Assembly: GCF_024713975.1 (NCBI RefSeq)
Contig: NC_091114.1
Location: 8,776,001 to 8,840,000, forward strand
DNA: 64,000 bases
Direction: 5' to 3'
DNA from: Paralichthys olivaceus
Taxonomy: Eukaryota; Chordata; Actinopteri; Pleuronectiformes; Paralichthyidae
The position numbers and the translations under genes are program-made. Shown here piece by piece: positions 1-12,939 of the stretch; the first letter of the stretch is position 1; every line of letters starts with the position of its first letter. Below the pieces are notes generated by a model. The model saw only the letters and a program-made list of their open reading frames with translations, had not been told where the DNA came from and made no database searches.

Positions 1-629
1 TTCCAGGCTAATTCATCATGTGCAGATGTGCTGACCGTCTATTTACAGTAGCACGGGAAACTGCCACAGTAAGGGAATCAAATTAATTGTTCGGGTTTCA
101 TTGTGGAAATAAATGGCTGAATCATCGAGCCTTTGAATAAGCTTGTGTGCAGAGGAGAGGAGGACTCATCTTTTTGTTGCATGGTGACCCAGTAAATTTT
201 CTTCTGACTTCCCTGTTCTGTTTGTTTTTTTAATGACACCATTGTATGAACCTCTTCTTCTTCGTCTATTTTTGTTACGGTACTATATCGACCACCCCTT
301 CTCCCTCCCTCCCTTATTCTCGCAAATCTTCTCTAATAGCAGCAGCCCGTGCCACTGGCAGGCTCTTTATCAGACTGAATTACTGTAAAGCTATAATGTA
401 TTTTCCTTGTAATTCAATCCTTTGCTGCTTTGTTTTTGCACTTATGCAGTGACAACCTAGAGGAGACTGTGTGTTTGTGTGTAATGTTGTGCCTGTGTGA
501 GCGTACAGCATGCGATTATAGAACCAGCAGACCTGTCTTCTTCTTCTTCTTCTTCTGTCATGTTCACTCTTTTCCTTTTTTCTCTGTGTGTCCGTTGCCT
601 TACCCTTGTCTTTTGCTGTGATGTTGTAG
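1..629. other. slc24a2 intron, no exon seen
   Basis: Pyrimidine-rich, AT-rich sequence with a (TTC)n tract at about 536-555 that leads into the 630-680 exon. No conserved NCKX2 coding block is visible, so the large N-terminal exon lies further left. Confidence 0.6.
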
Positions 630-680
630 AGCTTGGGACTTATGGGAAACTAAAATATTATCACTCAATGACTGAGGAAG
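630..680 (+). CDS. slc24a2: slc24a2 51-nt cassette exon (loop)
   Basis: The exon follows a pyrimidine-rich tract and AG at 628-629 and ends at a GTAAGC donor. It reads [18 protein letters not shown] when joined by phase-1 splicing. Being 51 nt and phase 1 at both ends, it can be skipped without a frameshift; mammalian NCKX2 has a known isoform lacking 17 residues here. Confidence 0.85.
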
Positions 681-3600
681 GTAAGCCTGAAAGTTTTCAC
701 TACTTGATTCTTTGAGTCCGCTTCCGTTCAGTTTTTTCCTCCATCTCAGTCATGAAACATCTATCGCCCCACCTCATTTTTTTAGTTTGCTTGTGGCGTA
801 CAGTTTGCACAGTTTTTTTGCTTTTTGTTCCACAACCTCTCTGAGATTTCACTGACATAAGTGCAAATCATGGTGGCCATGACATTTCTTTATTTATTTA
901 CCTTTTACAATTTTTTTAATTTTTTGGTTTATTTTAAATCTATGCCCATAGATATTGTGTGTTTCTGTTTGTAGTGATTTTGTGGATTTCTATTAAATTG
1001 AAGATATTTTCAGGCAGTTAAACCATAACACAGATACAAATGTGATGTATTACCACCCCAGCCCACTCTCTTCACACAAAAAAACAACAACAATTCTTTC
1101 TTTGGCCCTGTTACCCTTCTGCGCCACTGAGAAATGCATCATCCATGCCTCAGCGCTCACTTGGAGGTTTCACTTGCACCAGCAGCGGGTGAGCACACGT
1201 AAGACCTACGTTGCTGAATTTGTGCAAACCGGAGTGACTCATCCACCCAGTGGTTGTGTAACAGGCGGAGCTGACAGGGAAAATGAACGACTCAAGCAGG
1301 GCCGGACTCGGTTGTTCTTTAAAGACGCTTTTGAAATTGCTTCATTATCATGCAAATTGTGCGATTTAAACAACTCATACACCTTTAAGAGGGTGAATGA
1401 GTGAAGTCAACCATTTAATAAAGGAAAAAGCAGAACACAGGACTGAAATAGTCAAACATTCTGTTGTAACATATGAATGAAAAAATAAATACTGTGCTCT
1501 GCAACCCCTCGAGGACCCTTGGCTTGGTTTGATAACCCCTGCTTTAGGGAACTGTGAGTTTGTGATGAGGTTTTTCTTTTTTATTTGCTCGCACAACTAA
1601 AGCATAAAATGCTTTTAAAATGTACCTTAAAAAGGTGAAATGCCGTAGGATAGCTCAAAATTAATTGAGACCGTAATCTATCCGAATCTGTTCTACTAAA
1701 TGGATATCATGCCACATATATATGGGGTTGTGTAGAAATATTTTCCCAGCCAGCACTGAAACCACATACCAGAGTAGGATTCTTAAACATTAAAGAATTT
1801 CCTTTGAATACATACAACAGAAAGCCACACCCTGCCACTTGTCTAGCTGTACTTTACACCCACATTTGTATGAATGAACACGCAAACCCATGCTCGCAGC
1901 GTCATACACAACCAACCGTCAATGCCTGCTTAAGGTGAGTGATGTCAAGGCAGAGGAATGTGTGATGCCATCTTGTGAACATGTACAGTGTATGTGTGTG
2001 TCTTTGTGTGCGTAAGACAGGGAGTTGGGGAAGCTCTGCATTGCCAAACATCGAGGAGACAAAGTGAGAAAAAGACAGTGTTTGCCTGAGATAGATGAGC
2101 AAGAGAAACACAAGCGATGGAGTGAGATAGAAGAGACGGGAGGAAGGCCAGTAGTGACTTGGGGTGGTTAATGATTTTGCCAGAAGGTCACAGACAGTGT
2201 TGACATGGCTGGGTGGAGTACGTATTGATGCATCACTGTGTCAAGCACTGACAAATCAGCCGTGCCCTCTTAAAATGAAAAAAAAAATCTTTCAAATTGA
2301 TTGCAAAGGGCTGATTGGGACGAGGCAGGACACGCATGCAAAGACTGACACGCACAGGAAGTCGGTGAAATTAAATATGGATGCATGAGAGTGTTTTACA
2401 CCAAAAGAGCTTGATAGGTTGGTCAGTCTTCTTTGGTGTCGAATGAAAACAATCACGTGAACTTGCATCAAATATTAAAATCTATCTTGTATCACACGAG
2501 AACCTGAAAAACCTGCACTCCAAGATTTCGCTGCATTTGGAGACATGTTTCCTCTTGTGTCAGCTTTAGATTTATTGTTTATGAGTGCTACGTCGGGGGA
2601 TTTTGGCCGCGGGTTTCATGGAAAGTCAGCGGTCAGTCATTGCTAGTCATTACAACATGAGCAGAATTGTTGAGCTTTTATTTATAATGTCAGAAGGACA
2701 GCTTATGTAAGCCACAAGGTCATGTTGTTTAATTGATGACTGGTCTTAATTCAGTCTGAACCTGTCAGTACTACCAAAAAATACGTTTGTTATTTTTTAA
2801 AAATCTGTTATCTTAAGTCGTAATAGTTTTAATAATGATGTGATATATAGATACAGCTCATTTCACTGTATTACTTTTTTAAAGAAATGCTGCGCCTAGC
2901 TTTTGACTTCACTTGACTTTTTGATTTTAGAACTGAACAAGAACGGGAGTGTGTCTGACCTCCAGGAGGCAGATCTCACCCTGCTGGCTTTTCCTCCAAG
3001 GACCAGGACATTGCAGAATCATCAGTATATGATATGCTATGTTATATTGACTGTTGCTTTTGTTTCAATGGCAGTCTTGTGTGAACCTCTGCCCTGCTTG
3101 TATGGTGCATTTTGGAAATGTGACCCGTCAGGGGTCAAAGGGGCGCTCCGAAGATGCTGCTGTGTTCATTCTATAACCACCGTGGCGATTCTTTTGCAGG
3201 TAAATTCCGAGAGAAGGCCTCCATCCTTCACAAGATTGCGAAGAAGAAATGCCAAGTGGAAGACAGTGAGAAGGCTAATGGAGTCGCAAGTCGTTCAGGT
3301 AAAACGTACTTACTTGCTGTCCTGCTTAGTCAATTGAGTTGGCTGAGAAGATGAACACATTATAATATGCTTGCTAAATGTAAAGCTACCTGCCAGTTAG
3401 AAGGTTAAACTATTACTTTGATTACATATTATATTGTTATTCACAAAGATCCGTTTTTGTTGCTGTTGCATCACCTGGCTTTATATTTGCTCTATTGGAT
3501 TGTCCACTGAAAGAGTTAATGAGCATCACATCCGATGTTAAACAAGCATGACATTATCAAGAACTGCCAAATTGATTGCAAGTGTTGTCTTCAAGCAGTA

Positions 3601-6600
3601 TTTAAATCAATCACAGTCACTGCCAAGTGTTATTTATGTGCACTTTTCACTTGAAAGAGCAGCGGACCAAAGGATAAACAGGAGGCCAGAGGAAGAGCTT
3701 TCATGGCCCTCAATGTCGACTGAGCAGCAGAATCAAAGCGAGACTTAGATGTTTATCAACAAGGCTAAATTATGCTAACGGAGCCTTATTAACATATTAC
3801 CATCTCAATCAAAATTCATGACTGGTCTTTTACGCAGCACATCTTAAATTTAGTCGCTGGTGTCTGGAACAAAAGAAGATTTCCTATCAGCATGTGATCA
3901 GATTCATATCGCACTTCATACCTAATATTGCAGCATCCAACCAAAAGAGTGAGGTCATCGGACGACGGTGATATCAAATTGCATTATACAATCCAGGAAT
4001 TGTACTAACTATGTCACAACCACGCTTGGATTAAAGATATTATAGTTTTATCATCAGATTACATGGCTTTAGGCACTTTGTATTTTAATAAGGGCTGTTA
4101 AGTAAGTCTGGCCTCAAATGAAATGGAGTCCTATCAGCCACCATGAAACAAGGAAAGAGAGCAAGGATAGTAACATGCGCGTTCCCATTCATACACAGAG
4201 GGTTTCAAAAGCAAAAACACTTTTTGATAATGACACTCAATATTGAATTTAGTCTCGATACATGGATGTGTATATTTTTACCCCTCAATGCAAAATGGAA
4301 ATTTTAATGGATAATATATCTACCTGAAATTGTCATTCAAACTTTTTGGGACTCGTCCAATTATAAAGCCAACCATACAGTTTTTTGCCCTCAAGGATTT
4401 TCAAGGGTTAACTCCTTACCATTGCTGACATGCTGCCTCCCACCTCTCTGCACGTCACGACAACTAACGCTCCCGTGTCTATTTGGAGCACTGACAGCTT
4501 TTGTTCCTCCTAATGCTTTTTCACGTTAATTATTCTTCAAACGTCCCGCAGATAAGAACCTTCCGAACAGCTCCAGCGTGGAAGTGGAAGTGACACCACC
4601 CATGAACGGAACGGCAGGGCAAGAGGGAGAGACGGTGAGTAATCGCAGCACACATACGTATATTTAATGCACACAAACAGAGCAAATTCTTATTTCCATC
4701 TTAACTATGCCCAGCCAGCTAATTGGGTTGAATTAGAAGGAGTGGACAAAAGTGAGAGACTAATATCAAAGTCAGAGAGAAAATTATAAATATTTGATGC
4801 CTCTCATCTGTGTCTGTTCCATCTTGGATGTGATTGATGCAAAGGTTGCATTGGCTATGGCACAGGTCACTGCTGCTGATAATTTCCCAGCATGCATTCG
4901 GGCGAGTTCCTCCATCTTCAGGCAGACCTGCCAAAGAACCGCCTGCTCCCACTGAGTTCTGTAATCACACTCCACACTCACCTGCTGCTCCCTGCCGCTG
5001 GTTGCTGGAAACGAACGCTCACTCGCACACAGAGCCAGCCCTAGCCTTTATGGGGCCCTAAGCAGAATCTGATTTGGGGGCCCCCCCCACCGCCTCAGTG
5101 CCACCAATACTATTGACGATTGTCAATACTTGATCATTCACACACTGTAAATTTAACACAAACATTGTCAATTGTATTATTTCTAGCTGTGTTGCTTATA
5201 CCAGTGTTAGCCTATATGCTTCAATGCATACACACGCACAGACTTTTGACGCAGTGCCCGGACAGAGTGAGTCTCGGAATGGCACCCGCAGCTGTTGTGC
5301 TGGCATGAACGATGAAAGGGTACAGCAACCTGCCAGTGCAGCAGACGGTCCTGGAGCAAGAGGGCAGCCATCCAAAGTGGCACACTGAGGGAAGCAGGCA
5401 GAGGGGAAATAGCATGCCCCTCATTCTCACTAGTTATATTGCCATGACTCCTTTGCATTTTGATTTCATCTTAGCTGAAATATTTATTAGTTTAAAATTA
5501 ATTAATCCAACAGAAGAAGTCATACTTCATTTCATATTTAAAAAAGTATCTCAAATGTGTAAATATATCTCAAGGTTGCAGCAGAATCCATCATCCGCTA
5601 CCATCTGACCACAAATTAACCTCTGAGGGCAACGGCCAATATTTTGGATGCAACATTTCCCACAGAATCAATTTAATCAATCCAGTAACGGGTGTGCACA
5701 CGCATGAAGGTCACTCTCCTGTGCAACAGATTTTAAGTGACAGGTAGACGGACTAAAGAATGAAAGATATGTTCTTAGGTCTGACTGTCTGCATGGACAC
5801 TAAAAACATAATGGCCTGTAGCTTTTCACTATGTAACAGATTGTAATCTTGCACGATCCTTGTTGGAACCAAGATAATTCTTCAAGGACTTAGATATCTC
5901 TGCATCTAGAAATACTGTCGATGCTGCAGCACTTTGACATCCCTACGTAAGACGGAGCTGCTTATAGACACACTCATCTGTAAATACAAACTCATGTAGA
6001 TGCAAATAGGAGGATCTCAGAATAGGCCATGAGCTCTTATTTGAAGCATGACTGTGTGTGCATTGATCTGTTCCATTGCACGGAGTTGTTTTCAGATTGA
6101 TCTCTCCTGGGTTAAAAATAGTCTTTGCCGATAAAACTGTCATCACTCTCCTGAAGCTGAAATATTTGTGTCGGTAAAAACGAAGGCAGCGCGCGTCAAT
6201 TTCTAGAATCATCTCAAAACTTTGTTTGAGGGGAAGGTGGGAAAGCTGATGGATGAAATATGAAAAAAAACCTTTTTCTCAGGTGGCGATTCACAGCATT
6301 TGGAAGAGGTGGACATTTATTGGCATGCCTGGTTCTCACATGCTATTTTTAGAGGTCCGTCCCACAGTGCACCTGTCTGTGTCAGCCAGGAAGTAGCTGG
6401 AAACAGCTCCCACCTTCACACGCCGCCAGAGGCCCCGTCATACTAATTGTCCAATTCCTCATGGATGCCTTGGCAACCAAGATGGGGGAATAAGGGGATA
6501 TAGTTAAGGTCAAATTAAAACCTGCTCAATTTCCTGTCTCCCTTTTTTGTTGTTAAAACCCTTGAGAGTCTAACAGAGAGGGGTTAGGGTTCGTGAATGA

Positions 6601-9600
6601 TGAGCACATTCAGTAAATCACCCAAAGCTAATTCTGTAAAAACATGGATTTTCACATTTTGAATATTCATGAGCATGTTAATCTCCTGTAATCATTCCTT
6701 TAAATAACATACTGGCAAACCATAACCAGCAGGATCCTGTGACTCATACTACTTATTGTAAATAAAATTACATAAACAAATGTGTATCTTTCTTTTATCT
6801 ATTTGCTTTTCTTTCTGATCTGAGCATTTCAGATCGGGATGGAGCCTCTGTGTCAAAAGAAAGAAATTCCAGATATTGATATTCTCACCAAGGGAGCTGT
6901 TCCTGCAGTACATGCTCCAAACAGATGAAACCGTCATGTGAAAAATGGGACACTGTGATCAGAGACATAGACAAACTATTAAAAGACTTCTGTGCTGTCA
7001 TATGAAAAGTTGGATTAACAAATGTTTTATGTTTAAAGCTAGGGTTGGAAATGGTAAAAAAAAAGCTATGTATGAAATTGTCTGAAAATAACTTTTTTCA
7101 GTTTTTTTCAGACAACTCTATTTATTGATGGCTATTGGAACATGAAGAGGATTTCAACAAATACCCTACCTTTAACGACTTTTTTAGCCATTTGTCCCCT
7201 TTTTTTTGTTTTCTTGCCTCACACCAGTTGCCGGCGCAAATGCTTCCCTTTAGGATAGGCAAAGAAAATTAGCAAATGTCACACCTACCCTCGCAGCACT
7301 GCGGTGCCTGGTAAAAGTCAGTCCCTTTAAGGTCGGAGTGGCTGTGTTGCCAACTGAGGCACCGCAGGGCAGGAAAGGCCCCCAAGGGGCTGGCATTTGG
7401 TAACCAAGTCAGAGTAGGGAGCACCAGCTCTATGGGGTACTTCAGCATTGAAAGCAATAAAAAAAATCATAAATGTAAGAATCACCGTGTGCTATATTAG
7501 CCAGAAACACCTGGATTCACTTACATGCAGTCGACACATCCACAAAAAAGTTGCAATGCAGTATATAAATGCAGCTTTTCCTGTTTGTACCTAAGAAGAA
7601 GCTTGTGTTGCTGTTAATATCTGCGGTCAGTGCATCATAACAATAATGAAAGCCTCTCGTACCATGACATCATTGAAAAGCAACAGATTAGGTTCAGAAT
7701 TGATCTTCACCGAGCCTCAGGTTTCTGGTTTTAGGCCGTTTAACAGAAAACAATGCAGCCATCTGGATATTGAGAGGAGGAGAAATGAGGAGGCTGAGCA
7801 TAAGTAATGCAAGCGCGGCCTTTTGTTTGAAAGCTCTGATTACCAAGGTTACCAGGCAATACTCGACAGCAGTAGCTGTCATAGTAGGATAAGCTCCATA
7901 TGATTCAAGAATTGTGCAGAAGCCATCTTCAGTGATCTTTTTCTGCTTCACTCTCTGGGCACACACTAAGACTTAAATTATTTTCTTGAGAAAATGATTA
8001 TTAACTGAGCAGCTTCTGTTATTTTCTATCCCCTTTATGTCTTTTACACCATTCAGTTTTTTTCCCTCTTTGCTCACCTACAAAAGGACAAGAGAAAAAT
8101 TCTAGTTCATCAGTCTGTTCTGCTTGGATCTACATGTGTGGACCTGTTCTCCACAGGTCCCCACGGCTCCTAGCATCCTGTATAATTGGATTCATAGGGA
8201 CCCCAGTCATCTTTCCAATCTCAGAGGGCCTTGTTGTTGTACCATTAAAGTTCACAAGTACCAGAAGGTTTAAATGAGAAGTTTGCTTTCGCATAAGTCG
8301 GCACAAAAGCCAAACAGGTCAATGAAAAGATAATTCAGGTGTCTTTCCCACCCTTCAGTGCTTTACTAAGCCTCATCGTCAGACAGTGGCAGCTTACTTG
8401 ATGCTGATCCGCAGACAAGTGACAGGTCCTTGGCTCACTTGGCATTCCAGTGGCAGGTCCAATCAGACCCCGGGGGTCTGCCGCTGCAGCCGACATCAGT
8501 AGTCGGCAGTGATGAGCCCCCGGTGCCTGGAGAGCCAGAGCCCTTCAGGCTCAGTGCAATCTCCCAAATCACAGTCATCAGACTCCTCTGTCTCAGAGTC
8601 CCTGCACAGCAAACGCATGTGCACATCGAGGTCCTGCCATCAATTTCTGCAGGCCCCTGTTCTGTTTTTTGAAGTGCTTGTGTCGCCGCAGTACTGCCTG
8701 ACTCACTGGATCGCTGCTATCGGGAGGTGGATCCCAAAAAAGTTGACTCAAACTCAAAGCCTTATTTTTGCCTATTATTCCCATATGGTAAAATAAAATG
8801 ATGTGAACATTATGGACGGAAATAAACTGAGGTGTATTATATCTTTTTTTTTCTCTGTCTTTGGTATCTCGTCTCAGGCAGAGGATGAGGAGGAAGAGGA
8901 CCAGCCTCTGAGTCTGTCCTGGCCCGAATCCAACCGCAAGCGCTTCACCTACCTCTTAATCATACCCATCGTCCTCCCCCTGTGGCTTACGCTGCCTGAT
9001 GTCAGGAAACCGGTGCGTGTGTGTGTGACTAAGACAAATTAAATTCTCCGCACCAAAAAACTGGATAACTCATTTTCTTCTTGTCTTTCAGACGTCAAAG
9101 AAGTTCTTCCCCATCACCTTTGTGGGTGCCATCTGCTGGATCGCAGGCTTCTCGTACCTAATGGTGTGGTGGGCTCACCAGGTACAAAGCTCTCGAATGC
9201 CTGTGTACCACTAAGGACACGGCACTGTCAAAACGACTAGATGCCGTGCGGTCATGGCAGCAGTCCAACAGCAAAAATAGTTTTCTCATTTAAACATAAT
9301 CCAAGTCAAAAAAGATGCAGCTGTCTTTTTTCTCAATTTCCTATCTTTGACATTTAAAATGGAAGCACATTCTATAATCCACCCACTAATAAATAATAAC
9401 AACGGCCCTATTCAAAACAGATGGGTTGTCGGAGCCCAGAGTTTTGTCACCTCCATCAGCTCCCGAGCACAAGGAAATTGAAAATAGCTGCAATACAAGA
9501 TTAGATTTTATTTACCCCAAAGCTTAGTTGCCTTGTTTTCTTTTCCTTTTTTTACAGGTTGGAGAGACCATTGGGATTACAGAAGAGATTATGGGCCTGA

Positions 9601-10551
9601 CTATATTAGCAGCTGGAACCTCCATCCCTGACCTCATCACCAGTGTTATTGTGGCACGCAAGGGGCTGGGTGATATGGCTGTCTCCAGCTCTGTCGGCTC
9701 CAACATCTTCGACATTACCGTCGGGTACGAGTCTGTGTACTTACTATTTTTAAGGCCATGTTTTTGGATTTCTTGTCTCGAGGTTATACATGAAAGTAAA
9801 TGAGATCCTTTTTTACCTGGCAACCGGTGCTCAGGTCTATTCTGATAACAAATCACGTATACATGCAAAATGTTTGTAATTCAACAACTTAAAAACTATT
9901 TTTGTAATATTATGAATCCTGGGAACATGGATACATTGTTTAGTTAGATAGGTAAATGTATAATTGCACATGATCTTGCTATATAGTGCTTAAATATTAT
10001 ACTATATTATACCTTTCATCTATTTTGTAACGCTCTCACTGCAAAACCTGTGATCGAACTCAAATATACCCGCTTGTGCTTAGATTTTCCTGCTGCCTCA
10101 GTGCCTGAGAGATTAGCCGAAGCTGGAGTGCCGGAAATCTAAGCACAGGCAGTGTGCGAGTGCAGGGTTTTGAATGAGTGTTAAAAAAATTAAATTGTGA
10201 AAGTCCTGCTTTCAAAGTGAAAGATCATGCTTTTGAATAAAAAAAACACATTCATGTCCCAGAGTTACTCTAAAGATCAACGTGTGTGTGTGTATTTGCA
10301 GACTGCCGTTCCCCTGGCTCCTCTGGTCCTTCTTCAACGGCCTGCAACCGGTGCAAGTCAGCTCCAACGGCCTCTTCTGTGCCATCGTGCTCCTCTTCCT
10401 CATGCTTCTCTTCGTCATCATCTCCATTGCCGCGTGCAAGTGGCGCATGAGCAAGCTGCTCGGCTTCATCATGTTCATGCTGTATTTCGTCTTCCTGGTG
10501 CTCAGCGTCATGCTGGAGGACAAGGTCATTTCCTGTCCAGTGTCTGTCTGA
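630..10551 (+). CDS. slc24a2: slc24a2 (NCKX2), C-terminal half, 7 coding exons, 5' part outside window
   Basis: K+-dependent Na+/Ca2+ exchanger of the plasma membrane; the family exports Ca2+ with K+ in exchange for Na+ in neurons and cone photoreceptors. Seven exons (630-680, 3200-3298, 4552-4634, 8878-9012, 9092-9181, 9558-9724, 10302-10551) join in phase and give 291 residues plus stop; human NCKX2 is about 661. Order seen: the end of the large cytoplasmic loop ([17 protein letters not shown], an acidic run [15 protein letters not shown]), then membrane segments, the alpha-2 repeat ([14 protein letters not shown]...SNIFDITVG) and a C-terminus ending ISCPVSV. The two alpha-2 aspartates are 27 residues apart, as human D548 and D575 are; D575 is tied to K+ dependence. 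Loop sequence fits NCKX2 better than NCKX1; the tail SCPVSV is shared with both, so a slc24a1-like paralogue is the main alternative. Confidence 0.88.
681..3199. other. slc24a2 intron
   Basis: Intronic, mostly unremarkable. A 120-codon open frame at 1042-1404 shows no recognisable domain. A peptide-like stretch after a TTTTAG at 2929-2930 is discussed under rejected items. Confidence 0.6.
3200..3298 (+). CDS. slc24a2: slc24a2 loop exon
   Basis: Encodes [17 protein letters not shown], strongly conserved in NCKX2, then [15 protein letters not shown]. Acceptor TTTTGCAG and donor GTAAAA; phase 1 on both sides, so it joins either to the cassette exon or directly to the upstream exon. Confidence 0.9.
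4552..4634 (+). CDS. slc24a2: slc24a2 loop exon
   Basis: Encodes a low-conservation part of the cytoplasmic loop ([17 protein letters not shown] and following), alignable with the human stretch ending VEMTPSSD. Acceptor CCCGCAG and donor GTGAGT; enters phase 1, leaves phase 0. Confidence 0.85.
4635..8877. other. large slc24a2 intron with repeat-like segments
   Basis: 4.2 kb between loop exons. A fragment near 5025-5110 (ggggccctaagc core followed by a G/C run) looks like a degraded teleost repeat. About 7,035-7,450 and 8,410-8,760 are locally GC-richer than their surroundings and may be old insertions. No conserved exon was found. Confidence 0.45.
8878..9012 (+). CDS. slc24a2: slc24a2 exon, end of loop and first C-terminal membrane segment
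   Basis: 45 codons, phase 0 at both ends: an acidic run, [15 protein letters not shown], then the hydrophobic segment [18 protein letters not shown] and DVRKP, a hallmark of NCKX1/2. Donor GTGCGT. Confidence 0.95.
9092..9181 (+). CDS. slc24a2: slc24a2 membrane exon
   Basis: 30 codons, phase 0 to 0: [20 protein letters not shown] followed by [10 protein letters not shown], one transmembrane helix ahead of the alpha-2 repeat. Acceptor TCTTTCAG and donor GTACAA. Confidence 0.95.
9558..9724 (+). CDS. slc24a2: slc24a2 alpha-2 repeat exon
   Basis: Carries [20 protein letters not shown] and the cation-binding core [20 protein letters not shown], then [13 protein letters not shown]. This is the near-invariant Na_Ca_ex signature with both functional aspartates present. 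Acceptor TTTACAG, donor GTACGA, leaves in phase 2. Confidence 0.97.
10029..10182. mobile_element. palindromic MITE-like element in slc24a2 intron
   Basis: Imperfect inverted repeat of about 154 bp. The inner arms TGTGCTTAGATTTTCC (10075-10090) and GGAAATCTAAGCACA (10133-10147) are complementary except for one unpaired base. The outer ends (taacgctc ... gagtgtta) and a CAAAACC block near 10042 against GGTTTTG near 10166 also pair. It has no coding capacity, which suits a small fold-back or MITE element. Confidence 0.6.
10302..10551 (+). CDS. slc24a2: slc24a2 terminal coding exon
   Basis: Completes the split Gly codon and encodes the last membrane segments ([60 protein letters not shown]) and the tail [11 protein letters not shown], then TGA at 10549-10551. 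Confidence 0.97.
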
Positions 10552-12939
10552 AGGACGGCCGGGGACCGACTTCCTCTCCCACGCCGCCACCACTACCACC
10601 ACCACCACCACTACAGCCATCTTTATTGTCTGCCATCACTCTCACCTGACCTTTATGATCCTTTAACCCTTGAATAAAAGAAGAACTGGATGAGAGATTA
10701 AAATAAGAATATAGAGAAAAAACAGAGAAGGACTGATATTATCAGGAGGCAGGTGGTGGCGGGGAGCAGTTAAACCAAAAAGGGCACAAGACTTTGGCTT
10801 GGCTGATTAAGCGTAGGCCGAACTTGAGTGGACTTTTATTTATTATAATTATTAAATTGGCAAGTGAGGGGGATTATGGGTGTATCAGCCAAATATAGAA
10901 ACATTATGCATGCCATTAGTGTCACTAGAAGGCCTGAACGACCTCCTGTGAACTTTGGGGGTAAAAAACAACTAAAGAGCCACTGAATAAAACTCTTAAT
11001 TGTAAATGCAGTGATTGAGCTGAAATCGTGAGCATATTTGAACTAGTTCAACAGACTAAGATGCTGTCTGAAGAGGAGTTTGGGGGAATGACGGACTGCG
11101 TGGATGAAAACTTTGTGTTTCCTGTCTGACGGTATTCAGCAACAAGATTCTCCTGTGGGCTCCGCACCTGAGGGAAGAAAGACTCTTGCTTGACAGACAA
11201 AATTCTTCTTTATTTCTTTTTTTTTTCCTTAAATGAATCTGTGCTCTGTCTGAGTGACAGGTTTAAGCTTTCCCCTTCTCCCCGCCAGATGTTGTTTTTC
11301 ACCGCTGAATGTTTCTTCGGAGAATTCCTTTTCATTTTTTGGATTCATTTTCATGAAATATATAAAAGTAGCAGTAGTTGTACTGTAGCAGTATTAGACG
11401 GTGTAGAGTCCTCTTGACAATCTGCTCCTCTGTTTTTTTCTCTCCCCTGGACACACACATTCTGATTGTACAGACGTTTTCATGCTTCACAAACACCGAC
11501 TGATAACAGTGAGAAAACTGACATTTAGCCTCTCAAAATATACACTAGCTTTCGATATCTTTGAATAAAAAAGAGCAATGAGTAATTCAGGCTCATTAAA
11601 GCTCCATAATGAAGTTGATGTCAAAAATAACATATTTGAAAAGAACAGTGTTTAAGCGTCATGGTTGGTTTAGATTAGTAAATGTCTAGCGCTTTGTTCA
11701 CGATAGAACTGGGCTCAACTCAAGCTCCTGGGGTCGTAGTTTCAAGGAGTCAACTGCATGTTAAATAAAAAAATAAAAAAACACAGGCAACCAATCAACA
11801 TTTGAGAAGTCGTACACCAAACCTTTATCCGACATGTTTCACAACTTCCTAACGCAAACCAGTGCTCAGTCTCTGTGTAGAAAATGTCAACATGTATGGT
11901 CAACGATATCTATCGAACTTGTGCAATTTCTTTCTCTGATCAAAGGTGCTTTCGTGTGCATGTGTGCGTTTGGAGTCATCACACAACGACCATTCCTTCG
12001 ATGCTGCAACTACCTGCACAAAAAAAAAAATATACAAACCATAATCACAACCTCTCGTTAAGCTGCATAGAATGTGGAGAACACAGATTTAACAGCAATA
12101 TACCGTGCGTGTCACCGCTGAGAATTGCACCCCCTCACCCATGTGTATGACGTGGTCCACCACGACCCCCCCCCCCCCCGACCTTTTCTCCTAAATCGGA
12201 CCTACAACCCTGTTCCCGTTAGCTCCACGGCCAGAAACACCCGCTTTACCTCAACACAGCCACTGTACAGCAGCTTCGTAGGAATACTGTATCTGTAACT
12301 GTAAAATACTAGTAAATAGATTCTCAGAGTGTGCGTGAGGAACAAATGCATGCGAGGAATTTGGGCTGGTTACCCACCGACTGTACAGCTGAGCTTATCC
12401 AACCATGTATGTTCACTTTTATGCATCCATTCAGAGATGAACACCAAGAACACATTGATTTTACTTTGTAAATATAAACCAACATGTATTTAATTGACTT
12501 TGATTTATTCAATTTTTGTTTATTGTGAGCAAAACACAACACGTGAGCTCTTTATTTTTAGACTTCTCGACATCCGATTAACATAAAACTGTCAATGTGC
12601 CCATTCAGTTTCTGGTGAGAAAGGAGGGTGTAAAATACCTCGTACCCACCTCGGATTCAGTAGTGATGCTGATAATTTTCTACAGTTTGCAAAAACACAG
12701 GAAAAACAAAATGACAATCCCTGCACAAAGCAAACTCATATGTTTAAACCCTTATTCGCTGTGTGCTCTCATTTTTGTAGATTTCCTCAAACATCTTCCG
12801 CCAACAGGATTCAACTGAAGGCCTCCAGGATGAGAAATTCTCCTGTGCCCATTCGCCAATAAATCAGAGTGCCCACACGCTCCTCTTAACATGGTCTCAT
12901 CTCACCTCTATTTAGAATCAGGCTGGAGAAGTAGGGCCA

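Noticed and set aside
1042-1404. 120-codon open frame in an slc24a2 intron
   Set aside because: No conserved motif, no splice signals in frame and ordinary intronic composition.
2931-3024. Possible extra slc24a2 exon after TTTTAG, reading [20 protein letters not shown]
   Set aside because: The frame is open and the acceptor plausible, but the only nearby donors (GTATAT at 3,025, GTGTGT at 2,949) are weak, the longer form breaks the frame, and I recall no matching NCKX peptide.
8410-8760. Overlapping open frames on both strands, locally GC-rich, in the last large slc24a2 intron
   Set aside because: Several short frames overlap and none resembles a known protein; probably a degraded repeat.
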